A stretch of 64,000 nt of DNA from Bacillota bacterium (GCA_023414875.1 JAEZMV010000028.1:62001-126000); one strand, 5' to 3'. Positions 1-9,152 are shown, numbered from the stretch's first letter. The notes: generated by a model from the sequence alone, not told the origin. A program made the numbers and translations.

Positions 1-2
1 TA

Positions 3-398
3 ATGCTTGATACAAATGTTCTTATTTCAGCAATACTTTTTCGTAGTGAAAACCTGAGCCGATTAATAGAGAAGGTGGTAGAAGATTATACATTGGTGCT
101 TTCAACTTATGTAGTAGAGGAATTGAAATCGGTAGTTGAAAGAAAATTTCCAAGTAAAATGAAAGCTATTGAGAAATTTTTAACAGCATTATCGTATGAA
201 TTAGTATATTCACCTGAGAGCTATGATGATACTCCGTTGTTTGAAATCCGAGATGAAAAGGATTACATGGTTTTACACACTGCTATATTAGCTGACGTTG
301 ACATTCTAATAACAGGGGACAAAGATTTTAAGGATATTGAAATTGAGCGCCCTGAGATAGTGGCACCAAAGGAGTTTCTCGAAAAGTATTATATTTAA
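3..398 (+). CDS. PIN-domain protein, probable toxin-type ribonuclease (5' end cut by window)
   Basis: The 131 visible residues begin with LDTNVLIS and later contain GDKDF, the N- and C-terminal acidic motifs of a PIN nuclease of the COG1569 type (putative toxin-antitoxin PIN proteins). PIN proteins cleave RNA with metal held by these acidic residues. Family members normally have two or three residues before the DTN motif, and the reading frame stays open to the window edge, so the true start is probably upstream. Any antitoxin partner would also lie upstream, outside the window. A hairpin terminator follows the stop. The PIN fold is fairly sure; the toxin role is inference. Confidence 0.75.
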   Translation: MLDTNVLISAILFRSENLSRLIEKVVEDYTLVLSTYVVEELKSVVERKFPSKMKAIEKFLTALSYELVYSPESYDDTPLFEIRDEKDYMVLHTAILADVDILITGDKDFKDIEIERPEIVAPKEFLEKYYI

Positions 399-406
399 GA
401 ATTATT

Positions 407-444
407 AACCCGGCGCTAATAAAATGGTAGCCGGGTTTAGTTTT
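407..444 (+). terminator. Intrinsic terminator after the PIN gene
   Basis: The arms AACCCGGC (407-414) and GCCGGGTT (430-437) pair over 8 bp around a 15-nt loop, followed by a T-rich stretch (TTTAGTTTT). It starts 8 bases after the stop codon. Confidence 0.7.
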
Positions 445-563
445 GGATTACAATACGAAATAGATATTAATATTTGTGAAATTGTCTGTCCTTTTGTTTT
501 TTAACACAAATAGATTGCAGCTACTTAAGTGTCTGCTGATTAATCAACAACACCTTGATTTTA

Positions 564-592
564 CTGACTTTTCCAACATTTCATGGTATAAT
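564..592 (+). promoter_or_regulatory. Sigma-A-type promoter of the candidate small RNA
   Basis: CTGACT (564-569), a 17-base spacer and a perfect TATAAT (587-592). The transcript would start near 599. No open reading frame follows, only the structured stretch ending at the terminator at 758-788. Confidence 0.55.
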
Positions 593-598
593 CAATGC

Positions 599-789
599 AA
601 GGGATTTGAACAAACGTTTCAACCAACCGATAGGACTTCACATGAATCCTAACAACAGTTAATTATAATAACGACATAACTAAAGATTATACGCGATTGC
701 AGTAATTATTAAGGCTAAATCCATCCGGTTAATATATTAATCATAAAGTTCCATAAAGCGGTTACCAGAAGTTGGGTAGCCGTTTTTTG
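599..789 (+). ncRNA. Candidate structured small RNA of about 190 nt
   Basis: The stretch lies between a good promoter and an intrinsic terminator and has no convincing ORF. Visible pairings nest: GAAC (608-611) with GTTC (748-751); AACCGAT (625-631) with ATCCGGTT (723-730, one bulge); and a local hairpin in which TAGGA (631-635) pairs with TCCTA, with TTC/GAA above it (ends at 651). TTAATATATTAA near 729-740 is a palindrome. It could belong to a known clostridial class such as the raiA motif or 6S RNA; I could not assign one. Confidence 0.45.
758..788 (+). terminator. Intrinsic terminator of the candidate small RNA
   Basis: CGGTTACC (759-766) pairs with GGTAGCCG (775-782), including one G-U pair, around an 8-base loop, followed directly by six T. 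No gene ends upstream after 398, so it probably terminates a noncoding transcript. Confidence 0.7.
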
Positions 790-1078
790 CCAATTCTTTT
801 CTGGAATACCTTATGAAAGCATTACAAATTCTGTTGCCGAGTCCATGTCTTTTCACATTCCCATATTCTATAATTATTATAAAGTTGCTCATAAGACAAT
901 AACTCTTAAAATTGCCATTTACTTTCGATTTGTTTCAGAGTTGGACTGGATTTTTCTTACATTTTTCTGAAGATAGAAAAGAGACAATAGGCTGCTTCGG
1001 GAAAGTATATACGATTGTGATTTAACAAAAAGATGTTGGGTCTGTTTTTCTTAAATTATATAATTTTATTCAGTTATA
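790..1078. other. Intergenic stretch with no recognised feature
   Basis: AT-rich spacer between the small-RNA terminator and the 3' end of the minus-strand PHP gene. I see no ORF with a ribosome binding site, no tandem repeat and no strong hairpin. Confidence 0.5.
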
Positions 1079-1891
1079 CTATATATAAAATTGTGATATC
1101 CCCATCTCTCCGATATCAGCATTCCCAAACCCACCATGGCAATCAGAACCGGTAGTGATGAGCAAGCCACGTTCTTTACAGATTTCAAGACAAACCTGTG
1201 TTAATTCATCCGAGTGCTTCGGATAGTAGCATTCGATGCCATCGAAACCATAATCGAGATATTGAATAATAGTATTTCTGAGTTCAATAATATCATACTC
1301 GCGAAAGGTAACACCGGGGTGGGCCATAACAGCTTTACCGCCAGCATTGTGAATAGACTCACATACTGATTGTACACTGGGGAAATTTACAATGTCATAA
1401 TCGCATTCATATTTTATATAAAACGAAAACCCTTCTCTAAGTTCCTTTGTCAAGCCTTTATCCATAAGATAATGCAGAGCTTTCCAACCACCCTTTCTGT
1501 GATCGTAGTTATATTCAGAATAATCCTCTGTAGTTATGAAGTCATAATCCACCTGCATCTTTTCGATTAACTTGTAATTTACCAAATCAAGCAATGCTCG
1601 GTTGCTTTTGACAAAACTGCGGAAAGCTTCATCCATCATATTCATTCCGTATCCCAATATGTGAATATTTCTTCCGTTATCAATTGCATCTAACTCAACA
1701 CCGGATATGCACTTGATATCATAGTCTTTACTAAGTGTTAGAAGTTCTATGGAACCTTCGAGTACATCATGGTCTGTAATTGCCATAACACCTACATTAT
1801 TCTTGATAGCTTCTTCGAGAATCTCTTTTGGTGACATAGTTCCATCAGAGTAGTATGAGTGAATATGTAAATCGAAAAACTTATCTGGCAT
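1079..1891 (-). CDS. PHP-domain metal-dependent phosphoesterase
   Basis: The 270-residue protein opens with FDLHIHSYYSDGTMSP, the first PHP motif (HxH plus Asp), followed by ITDHD, GVELD, MAHPG and GSDCHGG, which together supply the His and Asp metal ligands of a free-standing PHP phosphoesterase. Relatives include nucleoside 3',5'-bisphosphate phosphatases and TrpH/YciV-type enzymes; the substrate cannot be told from sequence alone. The ribosome binding site AGGAGG lies seven bases before the ATG. The gene stands alone, divergent from uvrC across about 640 bases. Family confident, substrate unknown. Confidence 0.85.
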   Translation of the reverse strand: MPDKFFDLHIHSYYSDGTMSPKEILEEAIKNNVGVMAITDHDVLEGSIELLTLSKDYDIKCISGVELDAIDNGRNIHILGYGMNMMDEAFRSFVKSNRALLDLVNYKLIEKMQVDYDFITTEDYSEYNYDHRKGGWKALHYLMDKGLTKELREGFSFYIKYECDYDIVNFPSVQSVCESIHNAGGKAVMAHPGVTFREYDIIELRNTIIQYLDYGFDGIECYYPKHSDELTQVCLEICKERGLLITTGSDCHGGFGNADIGEMGISQFYI

Positions 1892-2035
1892 TTCTTTACC
1901 TCCTGACGCGACTTAAGTTAACTTACCGCTCTTGTGACACTTTAAGATAATTAACTTGAACTGCTAATTTCCTTCCTGCAAACTGCTAAAGTAAAATTGT
2001 TTACCATTATATAACAATGGGTTTGAAAAAACCAC

Positions 2036-2087
2036 TACAATTTTTACAAATAAATATTTATTACAATTTTTACTAATAAATATTTAT
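2036..2087. repeat. Tandem duplication of a 26-bp AT-rich unit
   Basis: Two adjacent 26-bp copies (2036-2061 and 2062-2087) differ at one base. Each contains the palindromic core AATAAATATTTAT. It lies in the spacer between the divergent PHP and uvrC genes; no other function is apparent. Confidence 0.75.
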
Positions 2088-2289
2088 ATAGTATTAACTA
2101 ATATTACTTGCTGGTTTCTTTACTTCAATTGATTGGTAGCCTTACTAATCTTATGCTTCAATGAAGCAATCGTAATCTGATCAATGTAGATGAAGGCCTG
2201 TCGGTAATTTATTAAATTCCATACACAATATTCTTTAGCTCATACTCTTAAGTATCCTCTTAGTTATCCCCAAAAACGTTTGATAATAT

Positions 2290-2318
2290 TTGTCTCATGA
2301 ATTAACATGTGTTATACT
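2290..2318 (+). promoter_or_regulatory. Probable promoter of uvrC
   Basis: TTGTCT (2290-2295), a 17-base spacer and TATACT (2313-2318). It leaves a leader of about 205 bases before uvrC. The rest of the 1892-2530 spacer holds the 26-bp duplication and the leader hairpin. Confidence 0.5.
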
Positions 2319-2396
2319 ATACGGGATAAGCGAAGGTCAGTACTTGCATAACGATAGGTAGCATACATGCTTCCATATCGGTGTAGATGTATTGAA

Positions 2397-2432
2397 TGAG
2401 CTACGCTTAACCCGTAGATTAAGCGTAGCTCA
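2397..2432 (+). other. Strong hairpin in the uvrC leader
   Basis: TGAGCTACGCTTAA (2397-2410) and its exact complement (2419-2432) form a perfect 14-bp stem with an 8-base loop. The sequence after it (GTATATTATAAACC) is not a T run, so a plain terminator is unlikely; an attenuator, processing site or protein-binding inverted repeat are options. Confidence 0.6.
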
Positions 2433-2530
2433 GTATATTATAAACCGACTGGAAGCCTACGCTTCCCCAACCATTTACACCATCACCATCACACAGCCCC
2501 GACCCTAACCGGTTTTAGAAGGAGCAGATT

Positions 2531-4402
2531 ATGTTTAATATAGAAGAAGAATTAAAAAAACTTCCGGCGAAGCCGGGTGTATATATTATGCGGGACAGCA
2601 AGGATACGATTATCTATGTAGGTAAGGCGATCATCCTGAAGAACCGTGTGCGCCAATATTTCCAGAACAGCCGTAACCACACTGAGAAGATCAGACAGAT
2701 GGTGGAGCACGTCGACCATTTTGAATACATCATTACGGATTCCGAGCTGGAAGCATTGGTGCTGGAATGTAATTTAATCAAGGAGCATATGCCCAAATAT
2801 AACACGATGCTAAAGGATGACAAGACGTATCCTTATATTCGTGTGACTACCTATGAAGCCTTTCCGAAGGTATCCATCGCGAGGGAGCAAAAGAAGGATA
2901 AGGCCAAGTATTTTGGACCGTACGTGAGCGGAGTTGCAGTCAAGGATACCCTGGAGCTGCTTCGTAGAATTTATAAAATTAGAACCTGTAACCGTAACCT
3001 TCCGAAAGATGTCGGTAAGGAACGTCCCTGCCTTTATTACCATATGGGGCAGTGCGATGCGCCCTGCCAGGGCTTCATCTCACAAGCGGAGTACAGAGCC
3101 AATATCGATGAGGTCATTGAGTTCCTGAACGGCAATTATACCAGAGTAGGTAAGCTGCTTGAGGAAAAGATGGCAGCAGCCTCGGAAGCGCTGGAATTTG
3201 AGAAGGCAGCGGAATACAGAGATCTGCTTGGCAGTGTGAAGCAGATTGCAAACCGGCAGAAGATTACCAACACGGATCAGGTGGACCGTGATATTATAGC
3301 CTTTGCAAGGGATAAGGATGAAGCAGTGGTTCAAACCTTCTTCATCCGTAGCGGAAAGCTGATTGGAAGAGACCATTTTCATCTGTCCGGAGTAGAGGAT
3401 GTAGAGGATGGAGAGGTTATGGCAAGCTTTTTAAAGCAGTTTTATGCAGGTACCCCTTATATCCCGAAGGAAATCTTCCTTGGCACAAAGACGGAGGAGG
3501 AAGAGCTTCTCACGGAATGGCTCACCGCAAAGCGTGGTCAGAAGGTATATTTAAAGGTGCCCCAGAAAGGGGACAAGGAAAAGCTGGTGGAACTGGCCAG
3601 AAAGAATGCGGATCTCGTGCTGCATCAGGATATGGAGAAGATTAAGAGAGAGGAAGCCAGAACCGTCGGTGCACTTAAGGAGTTGGCTGATTATCTTGAT
3701 CTGCCAATGGTTGACCGTATTGAGTCCTTTGATATCTCCAATACCGCCGGCTTTGAGTCCGTTGGTTCCATGGTGGTATATGAGAAGGGTAAACCGAAGA
3801 AGGCGGATTATCGTAAGTTCAAGATACGTTCCGTACAGGGACCGGATGACTATGCCTCCATGTATGAGGTTCTCACTAGAAGATTTACCCATGGTCAGAA
3901 GGAGCTGGAGCAGTTAAAAGAAAAACAGCTGGACGAGTCGGTGGGAAGCTTTACAAGATATCCAGACTTAATCCTTATGGATGGTGGAAAAGGCCAGGTT
4001 GGAATAGCCCTCAAGGTATTAGAGGAGTTGAAGATGGATATTGCAGTATGCGGTATGGTGAAGGATGATAACCATAGAACCAGAGGATTATTCTATAACA
4101 ATCAAGAGCTGCCGATTGACAAAAGCAGTGAATTGTTTAAATTAATTACACGAATTCAGGATGAAACCCACCGATTTGCGATAGAATATCACAGGAATCT
4201 CAGACAGAAGAGTCAGGTTCGTTCGATCTTAGATGATATCAACGGTATCGGGCCTACCAGAAGAAGGGCTCTTATGAAATACTTCCAGTCGCTAGAGGCC
4301 ATTCAGGCAGCAGATGTGGAGGAGATCATGAAGGTCCCGGCAATGAACCGGCAGGCAGCTGAGGAGGTTTATGAATTTTTTCATAAGCAGACCGAGCAAT
4401 AA
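2531..4402 (+). CDS. uvrC: Excinuclease ABC subunit C
   Basis: UvrC makes both incisions around a bulky DNA lesion in complex with UvrB. The 623-residue protein has the N-terminal GIY-YIG nuclease (PGVYIM at about 15-20 and IIYVGKA at 26-32), a Cys cluster (CNRNLP...CLYYHMGQCDAPC) near 150-185, a UVR helical hairpin around 205-235 (EKAAEYRDLL) that contacts UvrB, the RNase-H-like endonuclease half (FDISN, LMDGGKGQ) and a C-terminal helix-hairpin-helix (INGIGPTRRR). Length is normal. GAAGGAGC sits before the ATG. It is monocistronic in appearance, with a long repeat-bearing spacer after it. Confidence 0.98.
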   Translation: MFNIEEELKKLPAKPGVYIMRDSKDTIIYVGKAIILKNRVRQYFQNSRNHTEKIRQMVEHVDHFEYIITDSELEALVLECNLIKEHMPKYNTMLKDDKTYPYIRVTTYEAFPKVSIAREQKKDKAKYFGPYVSGVAVKDTLELLRRIYKIRTCNRNLPKDVGKERPCLYYHMGQCDAPCQGFISQAEYRANIDEVIEFLNGNYTRVGKLLEEKMAAASEALEFEKAAEYRDLLGSVKQIANRQKITNTDQVDRDIIAFARDKDEAVVQTFFIRSGKLIGRDHFHLSGVEDVEDGEVMASFLKQFYAGTPYIPKEIFLGTKTEEEELLTEWLTAKRGQKVYLKVPQKGDKEKLVELARKNADLVLHQDMEKIKREEARTVGALKELADYLDLPMVDRIESFDISNTAGFESVGSMVVYEKGKPKKADYRKFKIRSVQGPDDYASMYEVLTRRFTHGQKELEQLKEKQLDESVGSFTRYPDLILMDGGKGQVGIALKVLEELKMDIAVCGMVKDDNHRTRGLFYNNQELPIDKSSELFKLITRIQDETHRFAIEYHRNLRQKSQVRSILDDINGIGPTRRRALMKYFQSLEAIQAADVEEIMKVPAMNRQAAEEVYEFFHKQTEQ

Positions 4403-4693
4403 TATTTACAGCTTATGATTACATGTGTTAGAATGTAGCAGACAAGAAGAGAATTATAATGTATCCATAGGTATTTAATTAATAAGGATACAATAATCGT
4501 AGGATTTTATATTTATTAATTGATTCAAACGTTTTGGAGGTATCAGGATCTGAAGTGTATCTTGTTTCAAGGTGTTTCATAATAAAGTATGGTTCTCGTA
4601 TTTGATGTATAAATAATGATGTAAGTAATTATTATCAATTAATTAATGTATTATAAATGACGTATAAGAAAATGATTTGCAAATAAAATAAGG

Positions 4694-4881
4694 TACAAGT
4701 AAATATATACAAGTAATTGATCTATAAGTAAATAATGCAAAAGTAATTGATCTACAAGTAAATGATGTACAAGCAATTGATCTAAAAGTAAATGATGTAA
4801 AGCTATTGATGCGCAAGTAAATAATGTACTGAAAATGATGCACTGTAATTGATATACAAGCAATTGATCTATAAGTAATGA
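4694..4881. repeat. Degenerate tandem array of about 15-bp AT-rich units
   Basis: About twelve imperfect units alternate between AGTAATTGATCTACA and AGTAAATGATGTACA, with unit lengths of 14-16 bases. The array sits in the 630-base spacer between uvrC and hprK. Read on the minus strand it gives repetitive Leu-rich ORFs with no ribosome binding site, which I do not call. The flanks (4403-4693 and 4882-5032) show no other recognised feature. Confidence 0.75.
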
Positions 4882-5032
4882 CAGGAATTCAATTTATCAA
4901 AATGTAACTGAAATTATTTTATTGAGTTAAAATATATGATTAAACATTATGTAATACAAAAAACATGAATTATACTAAGAGAGTGCGTGCTAAGCTGCAG
5001 AAGCTGCAAGGATGCCGCAGATGGAGGTTACT

Positions 5033-5962
5033 ATGTATACCGTTGAATTAGTTCGTTTGATCGAAAAGATGAATTTGGAAAATTGCACTCCGGACATTGA
5101 TATTAAGAGCATTAAGCTTTCCCAACCTGATGTGAACCGACCTGCGTTGCAGCTGGCAGGCTTTTTTGATCATTTTGATTCAGAGCGTGTTCAAGTAATC
5201 GGACATGTTGAGATGGCATATATGCAGCAAATGGATGCGGATCAGAGATCGCAGATCATCAGCAGATTGATGGATTATCATGTGCCCTGTATCGTATTCA
5301 GCAGAAATTTGGAAGTCAGCGAGAATTTAATCAAGTTAGGTACGGAAAAGGGTGTACCGATTCTTAGATCCTCCAGAACTACGTCCTCCTTTATGGCAGA
5401 GGTGATCCGCTGGTTGAATGTAGAGCTGGCGCCAAGAATTACGATTCATGGAGGACTTGTTGATGTCTATGGTGAAGGTATCTTAATCATGGGTGAAAGT
5501 GGTATCGGTAAGAGTGAAGCGGCTCTAGAGCTGATTAAACGTGGTCACCGTCTGGTTACGGATGACGTAGTTGAGATTAAGAAGGTAAGTGATGATACTT
5601 TAATCGGAACCTCACCGGATATTACAAGGCATTTCATTGAGCTGCGAGGTATCGGTATCATAGATGTTAAGACCTTATTTGGTGTAGAAAGTGTTAAGAA
5701 TACACAGGCGATCGACTTGGTTATTAAGCTTGAGGAGTGGAATAAGGATAAACAATACGACCGTCTTGGATTAGAGGAAACATACATTGAATTCCTTGGC
5801 AATAAGGTGGTTTGTCATTCCATCCCGATCCGTCCCGGCAGAAATCTTGCGATTATCTGTGAAGCGGCTGCGGTTAACTACCGTCAGAAGAAGATGGGCT
5901 ATAATGCTGCACAGGAGCTTTATAACAGAGTAACCAACAGCCTAAAAAAGGGCGATAACTAA
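5033..5962 (+). CDS. hprK: HPr kinase/phosphorylase
   Basis: This bifunctional enzyme phosphorylates and dephosphorylates Ser-46 of HPr-type proteins, the sensor step of carbon catabolite control in Firmicutes. I start it at the ATG at 5033 because GGAGG (5023-5027) lies just ahead; the in-frame ATG at 5012 has no such site. The 309 residues carry an N-terminal HprK domain, a Walker A loop GESGIGKS near 153, TDDVVEI after it, and the family signature ELRGIGIIDV. It heads a run leading to glucokinase and, about 4 kb on, a Crh-like HPr that keeps Ser-46, a natural substrate. Length typical. Confidence 0.97.
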   Translation: MYTVELVRLIEKMNLENCTPDIDIKSIKLSQPDVNRPALQLAGFFDHFDSERVQVIGHVEMAYMQQMDADQRSQIISRLMDYHVPCIVFSRNLEVSENLIKLGTEKGVPILRSSRTTSSFMAEVIRWLNVELAPRITIHGGLVDVYGEGILIMGESGIGKSEAALELIKRGHRLVTDDVVEIKKVSDDTLIGTSPDITRHFIELRGIGIIDVKTLFGVESVKNTQAIDLVIKLEEWNKDKQYDRLGLEETYIEFLGNKVVCHSIPIRPGRNLAIICEAAAVNYRQKKMGYNAAQELYNRVTNSLKKGDN

Positions 5963-6178
5963 ACTCTGATAGAAAAGAGCATGCAGATTAGTAATAAATA
6001 CTCCTTAATAATATAATATTTCAGTCGACAGATTATCAGAATGATATGTCCTCAGATATTTATAGATTAATTAATGATCAGGTAAAATTATAATTTAAAT
6101 ATGCAACAGGTAAAATATAAACATGTGATAAATTTATAGTGATAAAGGATACAACAAGGCGAGGAAGGTAGCGTAATC

Positions 6179-7117
6179 ATGGAAAAAGTATGTTTTGGAA
6201 TTGATATCGGGGGAACCGCAGTTAAGGTAGGTCTATTTAACACAGAAGGTAAGCTGTTGAACAAATGGGATTTTGCCACCAGAAAAACAGAAAGCGGTAA
6301 GGATATACTGAAGGATTCAGCAGAGTTTATAATAGAGAAGATTAACGAGCTTCAGATCGACAAGGAGAAGCTTCTTGGAATCGGAGTTGGTATTCCCGGT
6401 CCGGTAAAGGATAACGGTGAAGTACTTGAGCTTGCTAATTTGGGCTTAGGTTATTTTAATATTGAAGAGGAAATGCATGATCTGACCGGACTTAAGGTGA
6501 AGGCAGGTAATGATGCCAATGTTGCTGCACTTGGCGAGCTTTGGATGGGTGGTGGCAAGGGCTATCACAATATGGTACTTACAACCCTCGGAACCGGTGT
6601 TGGCGGAGGAATTATCATAAATGGTTCCGTTCTGGCAGGAAGTAACGGAGCAGCAGGCGAGATCGGACATATCTTAGTGAATGAGGAGGAGACAAGTACC
6701 TGTGGATGCGGTAAAAAGGGCTGCCTGGAGCAGTATGCTTCCGCAACCGGTATTGTGAGAGTAGCCAAAGGTATTTTAAATAAATCCAACGAGCCTTCTA
6801 CAATGCGCAGCTATAATGATTTAAGTGCAAAAACAGTATTTGATTGTGCGAAAGAAGGAGATAAGCTTGCGATGGAAGCGGTTGAAAAAGCCTGCTATTA
6901 TCTTGGAGTTGCAATGGCACATATTGCTCAGGTAGTCGATCCTGAGGTATTTGTAATCGGCGGCGGTGTATCAAAGGCTGGCGATATCTTGACGGAGACA
7001 ATTAAGAAGTATTATAACCGATATGTTATGGATGCTTTAAAAAATAAGGATTTTAAACTGGCTACACTGGGAAATGATGCCGGAATCTATGGCGCAGCTA
7101 AGTTGATTCTTGCATAA
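6179..7117 (+). CDS. glcK: ROK-family glucokinase
   Basis: It phosphorylates glucose with ATP to glucose 6-phosphate for glycolysis. The 312-residue protein has the N-terminal phosphate-binding loop GIDIGGTAVKVGLF, the GTGVGGGIIING motif, GAAGEIGH with the hexose-contacting residues, and the ROK zinc motif CGCGKKGCLEQ near residue 180. The start follows GAGGAAGG. The spacer before it (5963-6178) is AT-rich with no clear terminator. ROK repressors are excluded because there is no N-terminal helix-turn-helix. Sugar specificity is assigned by length and context. Confidence 0.92.
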   Translation: MEKVCFGIDIGGTAVKVGLFNTEGKLLNKWDFATRKTESGKDILKDSAEFIIEKINELQIDKEKLLGIGVGIPGPVKDNGEVLELANLGLGYFNIEEEMHDLTGLKVKAGNDANVAALGELWMGGGKGYHNMVLTTLGTGVGGGIIINGSVLAGSNGAAGEIGHILVNEEETSTCGCGKKGCLEQYASATGIVRVAKGILNKSNEPSTMRSYNDLSAKTVFDCAKEGDKLAMEAVEKACYYLGVAMAHIAQVVDPEVFVIGGGVSKAGDILTETIKKYYNRYVMDALKNKDFKLATLGNDAGIYGAAKLILA

Positions 7118-7209
7118 TATAGTAATACAAAATTGGCTTAACGAAAGCTGACTTCTAAGAAATGGAAGGATGCTGGTGGAAATTAAGCAAATGTTTTAGG
7201 AGGCCGGTA

Positions 7210-8124
7210 TTGGAAAATCAATTTTATCAAAAACTAATTCTTACATTACCGAAAGAGCAGATCAAATTGAAGGAACGTATGGAAAACCACACCTCGCTAC
7301 ATATTGGCGGTGAGGCTGATTATTTCGTTGAACCGGCAACTCTTGAAGAAGTGCAGGAAGTTGTATCGTTATGTAAGATAGAGAAGGTGCCCTATTACAT
7401 TATGGGAAATGGCAGTAATCTGCTGGTTTCCGATCTTGGGTTTCATGGATTGGTCCTAAAGCTTGGAGATAATTTTTCCAAGATTTCCGTTCTCGATAAT
7501 CATACAGTAGTGGCACAGGCAGGAGTTCTCTTATCAAGGCTGGCAAATGTTGTGGCTAATCATAGTCTGACCGGTTTTGAATTTGCTTCCGGAATTCCCG
7601 GTACCCTGGGCGGAGCAGTTACGATGAATGCAGGAGCATATGATGGTGAAATGAAACAATGCCTTGTAAGATCCAGAGTAATGGATGAAGAAGGTAATGT
7701 TCTTGAACTGAATCATGATGAAATGGAGTTAGGCTATCGTAGTAGTATCCTCCAGAAGAAGAATTATATCTTATTGGAGGCGGAAATATTGCTTACTCCA
7801 GGTGATCAGCAGCTGATTCGTCAGAAAATGAGTGATTTAAATACACAAAGACGGGAAAAGCAGCCTTTGGATCAATATAGTGCAGGAAGTACCTTTAAAA
7901 GACCACAGGGGTATTTTGCCGGTAAGCTGATCAGTGATGCAGGGTTACGCGGATATCAGGTGGGTGGAGCTGCTGTATCGGAGAAGCATTGCGGTTTTGT
8001 TATTAACAAGGATCACGCAACAGCGAAAGAATTCCTTACGGTCATTGAAGATGTAGTGCGTATTGTTGATGAAAAGTTCGGTGTCAGATTAGAGCCTGAG
8101 GTGAAATTTCTAGGAGAGTTTTGA
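7210..8124 (+). CDS. murB: UDP-N-acetylenolpyruvoylglucosamine reductase
   Basis: MurB is the FAD- and NADPH-dependent enzyme that completes UDP-MurNAc for peptidoglycan. I place the start at TTG 7210 because AGGAGG (7198-7203) is six bases upstream; the earlier ATG at 7162 would add a Trp/Cys-rich tail without a ribosome site. The 304 residues show the FAD-binding motifs GNGSNLLVSD and ASGIPGTLGGAVTMNAGAYG-like sequence, the catalytic Ser in SAGSTFKRP and the terminal Glu in EPEVKFLG. It lies between glcK and rapZ, all on the plus strand. Confidence 0.96.
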   Translation: MENQFYQKLILTLPKEQIKLKERMENHTSLHIGGEADYFVEPATLEEVQEVVSLCKIEKVPYYIMGNGSNLLVSDLGFHGLVLKLGDNFSKISVLDNHTVVAQAGVLLSRLANVVANHSLTGFEFASGIPGTLGGAVTMNAGAYDGEMKQCLVRSRVMDEEGNVLELNHDEMELGYRSSILQKKNYILLEAEILLTPGDQQLIRQKMSDLNTQRREKQPLDQYSAGSTFKRPQGYFAGKLISDAGLRGYQVGGAAVSEKHCGFVINKDHATAKEFLTVIEDVVRIVDEKFGVRLEPEVKFLGEF

Positions 8125-8180
8125 ATATACACAGGAAACCTTATTGCTGGTAAACAGGAAGATAATATGGGAGTGAAAAT

Positions 8181-9035
8181 ATGAGATTTGTCATTGTCAC
8201 AGGAATGTCCGGTGCAGGTAAAAGTTCTGTATTAAAGATGCTTGAGGATGCTGGATATTTTTGCGTAGATAATCTGCCAATTCAATTGGTGAAAAAATTT
8301 GTTCGTCTGATTATGCATGGCAACCAGAATAATGTTGCCTTAGGAATTGACATACGAAGTGGACAAGCCTTGAAAGAGATGGACAACGTTATTCAGGATA
8401 TGAAACGATCATCCATTCCGTATGAAATTCTGTTTTTAGACTGTACCCCTGAAGTATTGGTCAAACGTTATAAAGAAACCAGAAGAAATCATCCGCTGTC
8501 CGGTGCAGGGCGCGTTGAAAAAGGTATTGCCTTAGAGCGGGAACGATTGGAGTTTCTACGTCAAAAGGCAGATGTCATCATTGACACCAGCCAGCTTTTG
8601 ATTAGAGAGCTGAAAACCCAGATTAACAAGATTTATCTGGATGATCAGAAGTTCAGTAACTTTTATGTTACGATACTTTCCTTCGGCTTTAAATACGGAA
8701 TCCCTTTTGATTCTGACCTGGTATTTGATGTTCGGTTTCTTCCCAATCCCTTTTACGTACCGGAGTTAAAGAGGCTGACCGGAAATGATAAGGCAGTGAG
8801 TCAATATGTAATGGATTCGGGAGCTGCAGAAGATTTTCTTGATAAGCTTGCCGATATGCTTCTTTTCTTAATTCCGAATTATATTAAGGAAGGTAAGAAT
8901 CAATTGGTTGTCAGTATTGGGTGTACGGGTGGAAAGCATCGCTCAGTAACCCTGGTGAATGAATTAGCATCAAGGTTAAATCATACGGAATACGGTTTAA
9001 AGGTAGAACATAGAGATATTGATAAGGATAAGTAA
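8181..9035 (+). CDS. rapZ: RNase adapter protein RapZ (YvcJ)
   Basis: A nucleotide-binding P-loop protein linked to amino-sugar homeostasis in enteric bacteria and to competence in Bacillus. The 284 residues include the Walker A motif GMSGAGKSS at 8-16, DNLP shortly after, a second conserved stretch FGFKYGIP and the C-terminal GCTGGKHRSV. The ribosome site is GGGAGTG. In Bacillus the order is yvcJ-yvcK-whiA-crh; here whiA follows directly and no yvcK (glmR) gene lies between. Identity is confident; the role in this organism is inferred from family. Confidence 0.95.
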   Translation: MRFVIVTGMSGAGKSSVLKMLEDAGYFCVDNLPIQLVKKFVRLIMHGNQNNVALGIDIRSGQALKEMDNVIQDMKRSSIPYEILFLDCTPEVLVKRYKETRRNHPLSGAGRVEKGIALERERLEFLRQKADVIIDTSQLLIRELKTQINKIYLDDQKFSNFYVTILSFGFKYGIPFDSDLVFDVRFLPNPFYVPELKRLTGNDKAVSQYVMDSGAAEDFLDKLADMLLFLIPNYIKEGKNQLVVSIGCTGGKHRSVTLVNELASRLNHTEYGLKVEHRDIDKDK

Positions 9036-9152
9036 ACTGAGTCATTAGTTAAGGTGTTAGAATTTTTAATTTGTATACAAGAATTATTAAAGCTCAATGA
9101 ATAGAGATATCATTAAGTATAGTAAGCAGTGATTAGCGGAATGGAGATTTAT

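Noticed and set aside
748..789. Cyclic-di-GMP riboswitch suggested by the GGTTACC/GGTAGCC arms
   Set aside because: The rest of the aptamer core is missing; the arms form a simple terminator.
4643..4863. Two minus-strand Leu-rich ORFs in the uvrC-hprK spacer
   Set aside because: They are products of the 15-bp DNA repeat read through, lack ribosome sites and overlap each other.
5012..5032. Upstream ATG as hprK start
   Set aside because: The ribosome site GGAGG lies after it, directly before the ATG at 5033.
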